A DNA stretch of 8,455 nucleotides. It comes from Negativicutes bacterium. GTDB taxonomy: Bacteria; Bacillota; Negativicutes; JAGOZY01. The DNA is taken from the NCBI GenBank assembly GCA_018058445.1, contig JAGOZY010000026.1, forward strand, positions 1-8,455, written 5' to 3'. Shown here one piece after another: positions 1 to 5,820 of the stretch. How positions within the stretch are numbered: the first letter of the stretch is position 1; the number at the start of each line of letters is the position of its first letter. A program made the translations under genes and the position numbers. The notes beneath the pieces were generated by a model. It had not been told where the DNA came from and searched no databases. It saw only the letters and a list, made by a program, of their open reading frames with translations.

Positions 1-211
1 CAGCATAACTGATCATATCGAGTCCGGCCCCGCCATATTTTTTAGGGAATGGAATGCCCATCATGCCGAGTTTACCTAGTTTTTTAATTGCGTCTTCCGG
101 AAATTTACTTTCCTTATCCAGCATAAATGCAATAGGTTTGACCTCAGTTTCAGCGAACTCCCGAATTTTTGTCCGTAGGTCCTCGTGTTCTTTAGTTGTC
201 ATAAAAAACAT
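1..211 (-). CDS. Acyl-CoA dehydrogenase, N-terminal fragment (runs off left edge)
   Basis: Only the first 70 codons are present. They read as the N-terminal helical domain of an acyl-CoA dehydrogenase, the FAD enzymes that oxidise acyl-CoA to enoyl-CoA and pass electrons to an electron-transfer flavoprotein. The sequence shows TKEHEDLRTKIREFAETEV followed by KLGMMGIPFPKKYGGAG, the signature stretch of short-chain/butyryl-CoA dehydrogenases. The ATG at 211 is preferred over the in-frame ATG at 202 because GGGAGG lies 8 nt before it and would be 17 nt from the second. The catalytic glutamate and most of the FAD-binding region lie outside the window, so the substrate class (butyryl, glutaryl or other) cannot be decided. 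The gene lies downstream of the Rrf2 gene on the same strand, separated by a long leader, and probably has its own promoter. Confidence 0.9.
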   Translation of the reverse strand, partial: MFFMTTKEHEDLRTKIREFAETEVKPIAFMLDKESKFPEDAIKKLGKLGMMGIPFPKKYGGAGLDMISYA

Positions 212-479
212 ATAGATTACCTCCCTTTCTTACTTTCAGTTGGACTTTGATCTCCCCAAAACAGCCCGGAATCTGAGTTATCATAAGGTACGAATTCGGC
301 CCCCTCCCTCTCACGGTAATCAATTTCTCTCTAGATTATTTTCTATTACTGAACTTCTTGTGATATAGTTGCAATTCAGTAATTACAATATTTTTTATAT
401 TAGATAATTTCAGTCTACTTTCCCTTTAAAAAAAACCGTTGCCTGAAAGACCATGCGTAATTTAATAAAAGCATGGTCT
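212..479. other. Intergenic leader of the acyl-CoA dehydrogenase gene
   Basis: This non-coding stretch separates the Rrf2 stop from the acyl-CoA dehydrogenase start. On the minus strand it carries the GGGAGG ribosome-binding site at about 219-226, an AT-rich block at about 380-410, and a spaced inverted repeat (345-383) listed separately. Promoter-like elements on the minus strand are weak (for example TTGTAA near 388 with TATATC near 370, spaced about 15 nt), and I do not call one. Upstream of the start the leader contains several further ACTGAA/TTCAGT hexamers. I see no coding potential or RNA-gene fold I can name. Confidence 0.5.
345..383. repeat. Spaced inverted repeat, candidate operator upstream of acyl-CoA dehydrogenase
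   Basis: Perfect 9-bp arms ATTACTGAA (345-353) and TTCAGTAAT (375-383) flank a 21-nt spacer, so the arm centres are 30 bp apart, close to three helical turns. The spacing suits a protein bound on one face of DNA better than a transcription terminator, because no U-tract follows on either strand. The core hexamer ACTGAA/TTCAGT also occurs at 409-414 and 235-240. Operator function is inference; the binding protein is unknown. Confidence 0.4.
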
Positions 480-481
480 TT
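446..481 (-). terminator. Hairpin at the 3' end of the Rrf2 gene, possible terminator
   Basis: An 11-bp perfect stem AAAGACCATGC / GCATGGTCTTT (446-456 with 471-481) has a 14-nt AT-rich loop. Read on the minus strand it overlaps the Rrf2 stop codon and ends in UUU, with a run of eight U only about 10 nt later. The immediate U-tract is poor, so it may be a weak terminator or an mRNA-stabilising 3' hairpin rather than an efficient terminator. Confidence 0.45.
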
Positions 482-890
482 AATCACAACCGAATATTAC
501 TTTATGCAAGCTTAGTTCACGCAACTTGCCATCTAAAATTTCTTGAATTTCTTTTAATTGCTTATGAACCATACAGCTCGATCCATATTTCCGTTGCCAC
601 TCGCACTCGAAATCTGGCTCTAAGCAAGAGCCAACTAACCGATCAACATCCATCGTTTCAATAAAATCATATAAAGTTACTTTCTTTAAATCTGTCGACA
701 AGCGAAAGCCACCCTCAGCACCTCTTTGCGTTTCGACAAATCCTGCTCGCTCAAGTCTTTTAAGAATTTTATAAGTAAATGGCTTCGGGAGCAATTCTTG
801 TTGGCAAAGGTCATCTGCTGTCATTTTTTTCCCACTAGAAAGCCCACGTAAAACCCGCAAAGTGTAATCTGTCTCGCGTGAAATTAGCAA
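480..890 (-). CDS. Rrf2-family transcriptional regulator, likely Fe-S type
   Basis: This 136-residue protein matches the usual length and layout of the Rrf2 family (IscR, NsrR, CymR relatives), dimeric winged-helix regulators. The N-terminus MLISRETDYTLRVLRGLS is typical, and the wing motif RGAEGGFRLS lies at about 56-65. Three cysteines, C89, C96 and C106, sit in the C-terminal region as C-x6-C-x9-C. That placement matches the [2Fe-2S]/[4Fe-4S] ligand cysteines of the IscR/NsrR branch and contrasts with CymR-type members, so redox, NO or iron-sulfur status sensing is a reasonable inference. The start is a TTG with an AAGGGAG site about 8 nt upstream, and the conserved N-terminal residues support it. 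Its neighbours are an acyl-CoA dehydrogenase downstream and a flavin oxidoreductase upstream, which are possible targets, but no regulon can be proved here. A near-palindrome over its own promoter suggests autoregulation. Confidence 0.9.
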   Translation of the reverse strand: MLISRETDYTLRVLRGLSSGKKMTADDLCQQELLPKPFTYKILKRLERAGFVETQRGAEGGFRLSTDLKKVTLYDFIETMDVDRLVGSCLEPDFECEWQRKYGSSCMVHKQLKEIQEILDGKLRELSLHKVIFGCD

Positions 891-943
891 AATCCCTCAC
901 TCCCTTCAATAAATTGTCCTCTTTTTTTCAATTTTCGCTCTTC

Positions 944-981
944 TATGGTTTAAATATACCATAATGAATTAATTCTATCTA
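944..981 (-). promoter_or_regulatory. Candidate promoter of the Rrf2 gene with overlapping near-palindromic operator
   Basis: On the minus strand TAGATA (981-976) and TATATT (958-953) are separated by 17 nt, and the -10 is preceded by TGG, giving an extended -10. The -10 lies inside the near-palindrome TATGGT-TTAAATAT-ACCATA (944-963), whose outer six base pairs are perfect. An operator over the -10 of an Rrf2 gene fits autorepression, which is common in this family. The promoter is a motif match; the operator role is inferred. Confidence 0.5.
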
Positions 982-1102
982 CTTCTTTACTAAGAATAAT
1001 GAACCGCTAATTTTATTGCAAGTTCAAAAGAACAGATTTCATCCGAACTTACCCTCTATTTTTTATCTTTTGAGACTTAGTTTACTGAAATAGTAACGAT
1101 CA

Positions 1103-1139
1103 AAGAAAAACCAGCACAACTATTGCGCTGGTTTTTCTT
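1103..1139 (-). terminator. Intrinsic terminator of the thioredoxin-reductase-like gene
   Basis: Two 13-nt complementary arms (1103-1115 and 1127-1139) form a stem with a CCAGC/GCTGG core flanked by A and T runs; inside it CAA/TTG can pair across a single mismatch. It begins one base after the stop codon at 1141, and on the minus strand the stem ends in UUUUUCUUU. The symmetry would also allow termination from the opposite strand. Confidence 0.85.
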
Positions 1140-1140
1140 A

Positions 1141-2010
1141 TTATTTCATTGTCAGATATTCAACTGCCGCTAGTGCTGCGATATTTCCTTCGCCAACTGC
1201 ACGAGGAATTTGCCAAGGCTTTCCTGTACAATCGCCAGCCGCAAACACACCGGGCAGATTTGTCCGTTGTTGTTCATCGGTAAGAATGGCACCTTTTTCG
1301 GTTTCTAGTCCGTGTACGAGTGCATCAAGCCTAGTAGCTTGGCGGAGAATAAAGACTCCACTTACAGCGATTTCTTGATCATTACTTAGCACGACTTTTT
1401 CAACGAGGTCGCTGCCATAAATAATTTTCGGCATGTTAGCACGCTCATGAACTTTAATATTCCCTGCCTTGAATTCGTGCTCGACTGGGAGTAGTGGAAA
1501 ATAGTGAACCGTTTGACAAACTTCGGCTAAAAACTCCGCTTCATGGGGAGCTTCCGGCTCTAAGCCAAAAACCGCTACTTCCTGCCCTTTATACATCATC
1601 GCATCGCAAGTTGCGCAGTAGCTCACACCCCGTCCGAGAAACTCTTCTTCCCCTTCGTAAAGCTTGGCAGGGGCAATTCCGGTAGCAATAATAACTGCGC
1701 CAACCGTGATGAAATTTCCTTGCATCGTGGAGATTGTCAGCGAGTCGCCTGGATAGACGGCTTGTACTTTTTCACGGAGTATTTCCGTTCCTAGCTCTTC
1801 TGCTTGGCGAACGAAGACATCCATCATTTCTTTGCCGCTAACGTTTGGCATTCCCGGATAGTTTGCAACTAAATGGGATTTTTGCAATTTATCGCTAAAT
1901 CCATAAGGTTCAAAAAGAACAACTTTTTTATTTCGTACTCGTGCAGTCATTGCCGCCGCAAGCCCGGCTGGGCCGCCGCCGATAATTCCGATATCATATT
2001 GATTGCTCAT
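1141..2010 (-). CDS. Thioredoxin-reductase-like FAD oxidoreductase lacking the canonical NADPH motif
   Basis: This 289-residue flavoprotein has the thioredoxin reductase fold order. The FAD dinucleotide-binding motif DIGIIGGGPAGLAAA is at residues 6-20, VIIATG near 106-111, the redox pair C132-A-T-C135 in YCATCD, and the second FAD motif VFAAGDCTGKPWQ at 255-267. In standard NADPH-dependent TrxB the segment after CxxC reads like VVGGGDSAxEEA followed by an HRR phosphate-binding motif. Here the matching stretch is VAVFGLEPEAPHEAEF (145-160) with no HRR. It is also somewhat shorter than the roughly 310-residue TrxB. This resembles the ferredoxin-linked or non-NADPH thioredoxin reductase branches described in clostridia and cyanobacteria, so an electron donor other than NADPH is likely, by inference. 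An extra cysteine, C261, is present in the second FAD motif. The ATG has GGAGG 8 nt upstream. It is transcribed alone, divergent from the riboswitch operon. Confidence 0.85.
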   Translation of the reverse strand: MSNQYDIGIIGGGPAGLAAAMTARVRNKKVVLFEPYGFSDKLQKSHLVANYPGMPNVSGKEMMDVFVRQAEELGTEILREKVQAVYPGDSLTISTMQGNFITVGAVIIATGIAPAKLYEGEEEFLGRGVSYCATCDAMMYKGQEVAVFGLEPEAPHEAEFLAEVCQTVHYFPLLPVEHEFKAGNIKVHERANMPKIIYGSDLVEKVVLSNDQEIAVSGVFILRQATRLDALVHGLETEKGAILTDEQQRTNLPGVFAAGDCTGKPWQIPRAVGEGNIAALAAVEYLTMK

Positions 2011-2042
2011 TACTATTTCCTCCGTACTTTAATGCTACTTTC

Positions 2043-2071
2043 ATTATACCGATGAAAGGCAAATAAATAAA
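2043..2071 (-). promoter_or_regulatory. Candidate promoter of the thioredoxin-reductase-like gene
   Basis: On the minus strand a perfect TATAAT lies at 2048-2043, 32 nt before the ATG. The best-spaced -35 (17 nt) is a weak TTTATT at 2071-2066; a TTGTTT a little further upstream is 20 nt away. The gene therefore has a good -10 but a poor -35, which may mean activation or weak expression. Confidence 0.5.
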
Positions 2072-2093
2072 CAACCAATTCACTCGGATTTCC

Positions 2094-2123
2094 TTGACGA
2101 TCATTTTGCTCTTAGGCTATACT
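2094..2123 (+). promoter_or_regulatory. Sigma-A-type promoter of the Mn riboswitch operon
   Basis: TTGACG (2094-2099) and TATACT (2118-2123) are spaced by 18 nt. Both differ from consensus at a single position. The expected start of transcription near 2130 lies just before the riboswitch P1 strand, which supports the assignment. Confidence 0.8.
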
Positions 2124-2136
2124 AGGAGAATATCCA

Positions 2137-2230
2137 CTAAAAGGGAGTAGCCTTTCGGGGCGGGTCAACATACTGGCGAAAGCCTGGCCCGACCGTCGAT
2201 CTTAACGAATCGATAGGCGAGACTTTTGGC
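2137..2230 (+). ncRNA. yybP-ykoY (Mn2+) riboswitch aptamer
   Basis: The two conserved loop signatures are present: AAGGGAGTAGC at 2141-2151 and GGCGAGACTTTTGGC at 2216-2230. P1 forms from CTAAAAG (2137-2143) with CTTTTGG (2223-2229), including one G-U pair. GCC (2150-2152) pairs with GGC (2216-2218) above it. Between them a CGGGTC/GGCCCG helix is capped by GGC-GAAA-GCC, and a TCGAT/ATCGA hairpin follows. Members of this family bind Mn2+ and switch on exporters at high manganese. The gene downstream is a GDT1/UPF0016 manganese exporter, a known partner of this riboswitch class, which strengthens the call. Confidence 0.92.
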
Positions 2231-2265
2231 AGGCTTTTTTTAGCTTGCCTGAAGTCTCTTTTTTT
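2219..2265 (+). terminator. Riboswitch-controlled intrinsic terminator (expression platform)
   Basis: GAGACTT (2219-2225) pairs with AAGTCTC (2252-2258), and GGCAGGC (2228-2234) pairs with GCTTGCC (2243-2249), with a small internal loop between; seven T follow at 2259-2265. The 5' arm reuses the conserved GAGACTTTTGG strand that forms aptamer P1, so aptamer and terminator are mutually exclusive. Mn2+ binding should stabilise P1, prevent termination and turn the operon on. Confidence 0.9.
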
Positions 2266-2292
2266 ATGTCATAATAGAAAGGATGAATTAAT

Positions 2293-3039
2293 TTGGATAG
2301 TTTTCTCACCTCAACTTTTGCTGTGTTAATTGCCGAAATGGGAGATAAGACTCAACTTTTGGGTATGGCCTTTGCCACTGTTTTTCCTTGGCGGAGTGTA
2401 CTTGCAGGGGTTTTTGTCGCAACGGTTGCCAATCATTGGTTTGCCGTATTGGCTGGATCTTTATTAACTGGATGGCTGACTCCAGAGCTCTTGCAACTCG
2501 GTTCTGCTTTTCTTTTCATCTTTTTCGGTCTTTGGACGCTTTGGGGCGATACGCTGGATAACAATGCCTTAGCGAAATCTTCTCGCAGTCCTTTTTGGAC
2601 CGTGGCAATTGCTTTCTTCTTTGCTGAGATGGGGGACAAAACACAAATTCTTACTCTAGTCCTGGCAGCAGAACATCAGGCCTTTTTCCCAGTTTGGGCT
2701 GGAAGTACGACCGGAATGATGCTTTCCAACGGTTTTGGAATATGGATCGGAGTCGTGCTCGGCAAGCGAATTCCAGCGCGGACTGTTCAGTGGTGTTCCG
2801 CTCTGCTCTTCATCGGCTTTGGTGTATTTACTCTGTGGGAACGACTGCCCCAAAGCTATATCACGTCACTTTCAGTCACTGGTTTTATCGCGTTTCTCAC
2901 TCTTGCGATCTTTATCGCTTGGCGAGAAGGTCAGAAAAAATCTCTTCATGCGGCTGACTATATTTCCTGCCCGATTGATACAGAGGAAGAAGTTTCTGAG
3001 GAACATCTCCCGATCCCTACTGAGGTAAATAATAACTAA
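2293..3039 (+). CDS. GDT1/UPF0016 (TMEM165-like) manganese exporter
   Basis: This 248-residue membrane protein has the two copies of the family signature E-x-G-D-[KR]-[TS]: AEMGDKTQLL at residues 14-23 and AEMGDKTQIL at 111-120. These acidic motifs line the cation path in Ca2+/Mn2+:H+ antiporters of the GDT1/TMEM165 family, bacterial members of which (MneA, Mnx) export Mn2+. The halves are arranged as two three-helix repeats, as expected. A further hydrophobic segment at about 190-210 and an acidic tail at 211-248 (DTEEEVSEE) extend beyond the usual six-helix core. The start is TTG with an AAGGA site about 9 nt upstream; an ATG at 2283 is out of frame and meets a stop after two codons. The family, the Mn2+ riboswitch upstream and the known association between them agree on Mn2+ efflux across the cytoplasmic membrane. 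Confidence 0.93.
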   Translation: MDSFLTSTFAVLIAEMGDKTQLLGMAFATVFPWRSVLAGVFVATVANHWFAVLAGSLLTGWLTPELLQLGSAFLFIFFGLWTLWGDTLDNNALAKSSRSPFWTVAIAFFFAEMGDKTQILTLVLAAEHQAFFPVWAGSTTGMMLSNGFGIWIGVVLGKRIPARTVQWCSALLFIGFGVFTLWERLPQSYITSLSVTGFIAFLTLAIFIAWREGQKKSLHAADYISCPIDTEEEVSEEHLPIPTEVNNN

Positions 3040-3054
3040 AAAGAGGTAAAGTAT

Positions 3055-4095
3055 ATGCGCTTAACTCGCCAGAAAGCTGTTACTATCAAGCAAGCTCTGA
3101 AGGAGTGGGAAAAAGACAACATTCTCACATCAGAAGAACGCCAACGACTCGAAGAGCATCTTGAGATTATCCCTTTCGATTGGAAGCGACTCGCTCGTTA
3201 TTCTTTTTGGATTGCTTTAGCTTGCATTATCATTTCTGTGGCTTCCATCCTAGTAGACGAAGAACTTATCGAATGGCTACTTAAGATTTTTGACTTATCG
3301 GCTGCTCTTCGTGCACTCGTTAGTGGAGCCATTGCTGGATTCTTTTATTATAAAACTTATCAGAGACGAAAACGCTTTCCCGAAAAAACTTTTAGCAATG
3401 AAGCTTGGGCATTTCTCGGGGTTCTTTTCACTGCTCTTTCAATCAGTCAAATCGGAATCTGGCTTGATACCGGGAGCGGGCATTTTTCTCTGCTTCTCTT
3501 ATTAGCAGCGGTAACTTATGCGTTTCTTGGTTATCGTCTTGCTTCTCCTCTGATCTGGCTCTTTGCTCTTCTGTCCTTAGGTAGCTGGTTTGGAGCTGAG
3601 ACCGGATATCTGTCTGGCTGGGGAGCTTATTACTTCGGTATGAATTACCCATTACGCTTTGTGTTATTTGGTACTATTCTGACTGGAGCTACTTATCTCT
3701 TTCGAAATACGGCCAGCTTCAGACCTCTTTATTCAACCACTTTAAAAACCGGACTCTTCTATCTTTTTATGGCTCTTTGGATACTTTCAATTTTTGGCAA
3801 TTACGATATGAATTCATGGCAAAGAGTTAAACAAATTGAGCTTGCCCATTGGGGCCTACTCTTTGGATTAGTAGCCGCAGGATCCATTTGGCATGGACTT
3901 AAATGCGACAATAATATTACTCGGAGTTTCGGTCTCACTTTTTTGGGAATTAATCTTTATACTCGTTTTTTCGAATACTTCTGGGACAGTGTTCATAAAG
4001 CAATCTTCTTTGCGATTTTAGGACTCAGTTTTTGGCTAATAGGTCAACGAGCAGAACGCATCTGGAATTGGATGAAAAGTGACTTGGATAACTAA
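3055..4095 (+). CDS. DUF2157-type polytopic membrane protein
   Basis: This 346-residue protein has an N-terminal charged helical region (1-42; EWEKDNILTSEERQRLEEHL) followed by about nine to ten hydrophobic segments. The N-terminal helix pair that reads like 'x-W-x-x-x-x-I-L-T-x-x-x' and the C-terminal GINLYTRFFEYFWDSVHKA (298-316) followed by a last membrane helix and RAER are features I associate with DUF2157 proteins, whose function is not established. It starts 15 nt after the manganese exporter stop with a GAGG site 8 nt before ATG, and I see no promoter or terminator in between, so it should be co-transcribed and under Mn2+ riboswitch control. A link to metal homeostasis or envelope adaptation is inference only. 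No catalytic motif is recognised. Confidence 0.75.
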   Translation: MRLTRQKAVTIKQALKEWEKDNILTSEERQRLEEHLEIIPFDWKRLARYSFWIALACIIISVASILVDEELIEWLLKIFDLSAALRALVSGAIAGFFYYKTYQRRKRFPEKTFSNEAWAFLGVLFTALSISQIGIWLDTGSGHFSLLLLLAAVTYAFLGYRLASPLIWLFALLSLGSWFGAETGYLSGWGAYYFGMNYPLRFVLFGTILTGATYLFRNTASFRPLYSTTLKTGLFYLFMALWILSIFGNYDMNSWQRVKQIELAHWGLLFGLVAAGSIWHGLKCDNNITRSFGLTFLGINLYTRFFEYFWDSVHKAIFFAILGLSFWLIGQRAERIWNWMKSDLDN

Positions 4096-4123
4096 AAAAA
4101 GCACCTCAATTGAGGTGCTTTTT
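4096..4123. terminator. Bidirectional intrinsic terminator between convergent genes
   Basis: This is a perfect 28-bp palindrome: GCACCTCAATTGAGGTGC (4101-4118) flanked by five A and five T. It fills the whole gap between the DUF2157 stop (4093-4095) and the HI0933-family stop (4126-4124), so it should end both the riboswitch operon and the opposing four-gene operon. Confidence 0.93.
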
Positions 4124-5368
4124 CTATTCGTCCAAGGTTGCTGCTTGGGCTGCTGCCCAGCCTGTTGAGAAAGCAGCTTGCAAGTTATAGCCACCTGTCC
4201 AGCCGTCTAAATTTAGTAACTCTCCTACCAGAAAAAGTCCAGGGACTTTCTTGGACTCTAAAGTCTTTGGATGAACTTCTTTTAGATCAACGCCACCAGC
4301 TGTCACAATCGCTTCGGCGACTGGACGAGCACTAATAACCGTCATTTCCAATCCTTTGAGCAAGTTGAGTAAGCGAATACGTTCTTCTTTTTTGATTTGA
4401 TGGACAGGTTTATCGCCGTCAATGCCAGCGAGCCGTAACATCACAGGAATCATTTTTTGCGGTAGAAGCTCGTCGAGACTGTTCGCCGCTTTCTTTCGAG
4501 AAAGCTTTTCAAAGTCTCTTTGGATTCGGGCATCGAGCTGTTCTATCGTTAAGGCAGGCTTTAAATCAATTTTTGCGGTAAGTAGCTGCCCTTTTTCTAA
4601 CAATGCGCCTGCTGGCCCACTCAAGGTCAAAATAATGGGCCCAGTCAGTCCAAAGTGAGTGAAAAGCATTTCGCCAAATTCACTTTCCCGCTTCTTTCCA
4701 CCTTGCCACAAGCTACACTCCACGTTTTTCAGAGAAAGGCCTTGGAGCTCCGGCACCCAGGATTCAGCAGTAACGAGCGGCACCAAAGCAGGCCGTAGGG
4801 TAGTAATCTTGTGGCCCCATTTTTCAGCCCACTGATAACCATCGCCGGTAGAGCCAGTTCCTGGATAGGAAAGACCACCAGTCGCCAGGATCAATCGATC
4901 GACTTTCATGACTTTTCCCTGCTGAGAGGTCAAGATAAAACCATCGTCTGTGTACTCAATATCTTTAACTGTCCAGTCTGTACGAATATCCGCACCCGCT
5001 TTGCGAGCTTGCTGAACAAGTAAGTCCCTGACTTCACGGGCGGATTGGCTTTCCGGAAAAACTCTCTGCCCCCGCTCAACCACAGTCGGACAACCCCATT
5101 CGGCAAGTAAACGACGTAGTTCTTGATTATCGAGGGCATCCCAAGAACTATATAAAAATCGACCTTCTTTGCCAAACGCTTTAATGAAGCCTTCTCGATC
5201 ACAGTCATTCGTAATATTGCAGCGACCTTTACCCGAAATCAAGATTTTTCTTCCAGGTTCGCTCATTTTTTCCAAAAGAATCACAGTCGCGCCAAGCTTC
5301 GCCGCCCGAAGAGCCGCCATCAGCCCTGCGGCTCCGCCGCCGACGATCCCAATCACTTTAGAAGCCAT
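4124..5368 (-). CDS. HI0933/BaiN-family NAD(P)/FAD-dependent oxidoreductase
   Basis: With the chosen start the protein is 414 residues, usual for the HI0933-like (YhiN/BaiN) flavoproteins. Hallmarks are the FAD motif VIGIVGGGAAGLMAA (5-19), GRKILISGKGRCNITN (39-54), ATGGLSYPGTGSTGDGY (162-178) and the C-terminal GELLNLDGWTGGYNLQAA (382-399). The fold is a Rossmann FAD domain with an inserted substrate domain. Members include gut bacterial BaiN, proposed to reduce bile-acid intermediates, but the physiological role of most is unknown and no substrate can be assigned here. The start at 5368 (MASKVIG) is chosen over an ATG at 5392 because AGGTG lies about 6 nt upstream and the FAD motif then begins at once. 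It overlaps the preceding gene by 11 nt, implying translational coupling. It is the last gene of the four-gene operon. Confidence 0.9.
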   Translation of the reverse strand: MASKVIGIVGGGAAGLMAALRAAKLGATVILLEKMSEPGRKILISGKGRCNITNDCDREGFIKAFGKEGRFLYSSWDALDNQELRRLLAEWGCPTVVERGQRVFPESQSAREVRDLLVQQARKAGADIRTDWTVKDIEYTDDGFILTSQQGKVMKVDRLILATGGLSYPGTGSTGDGYQWAEKWGHKITTLRPALVPLVTAESWVPELQGLSLKNVECSLWQGGKKRESEFGEMLFTHFGLTGPIILTLSGPAGALLEKGQLLTAKIDLKPALTIEQLDARIQRDFEKLSRKKAANSLDELLPQKMIPVMLRLAGIDGDKPVHQIKKEERIRLLNLLKGLEMTVISARPVAEAIVTAGGVDLKEVHPKTLESKKVPGLFLVGELLNLDGWTGGYNLQAAFSTGWAAAQAATLDE

Positions 5369-5807
5369 CAAGCACCTGCTCAAAAGCGTCAAGTAGCTTC
5401 GGATGTCCGGTTACGAGATAGACCTGTCCTGCTACATCATAGTAAACTTCGCCTTCTTCGGTCGGCTCAAAAAGCAAGCCTTCCAGCAAATAGCTATCGA
5501 GCAAACGGGGCAAGCCACTTGCTGTTTTGGCCGGACGAAGTATCGTCTCAGGCATCCAAATATTGCGTTTTTCAATGGGTGAGGTTTCAACAGCTAACTC
5601 CCAACCCCCAGGAATCGGTGGAAGCTGAGTTCCACTTACCAGATATCCTTGTCCATAACCAAAGAAACGCTGTTGATTTTCACTCCAGCGTACCCGTCCA
5701 ATCGGATAGCCTTTTTCTGTAGCAAAGTCTGCTAAATAACGAGGAAGCTCTGAGCGATTAATTACACTGGAAATAGTCTCTTTTAAGATTGCACTTGATT
5801 CAGCCAT
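5358..5807 (-). CDS. Uncharacterised 149-residue protein
   Basis: I do not recognise this family. The start at 5807 (MAESSAILK) has GGAAGGAG about 7 nt upstream and lies 13 nt after the NlpC/P60 stop; an in-frame ATG at 5870 would force a 50-nt overlap and lacks this support. The protein has no signal peptide or membrane segment and looks cytosolic and mixed alpha/beta. It contains an aromatic-rich stretch RVRWSENQQRFFGYGQGYL (about 38-56), a PPIPGGWELAVE segment (about 62-73), and a C-terminal acidic part EPTEEGEVYYDVAGQVYLV. It lies between a secreted cell-wall hydrolase and a flavoprotein and is translationally coupled to the latter, so a shared function with it is possible but unproven. 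Confidence 0.8.
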   Translation of the reverse strand: MAESSAILKETISSVINRSELPRYLADFATEKGYPIGRVRWSENQQRFFGYGQGYLVSGTQLPPIPGGWELAVETSPIEKRNIWMPETILRPAKTASGLPRLLDSYLLEGLLFEPTEEGEVYYDVAGQVYLVTGHPKLLDAFEQVLDGF

Positions 5808-5820
5808 TCTGGCTCCTTCC

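Noticed and set aside
473..664. Plus-strand open frame of 63 codons
   Set aside because: It lies antisense to the well-supported Rrf2 gene, has no ribosome-binding site, and its start falls in the hairpin at the Rrf2 stop.
5369..5392. Upstream ATG (5392) for the HI0933-family flavoprotein
   Set aside because: It would add eight residues before the FAD motif and increase the overlap with the preceding gene; the ATG at 5368 has the better ribosome-binding site and the family-typical N-terminus.
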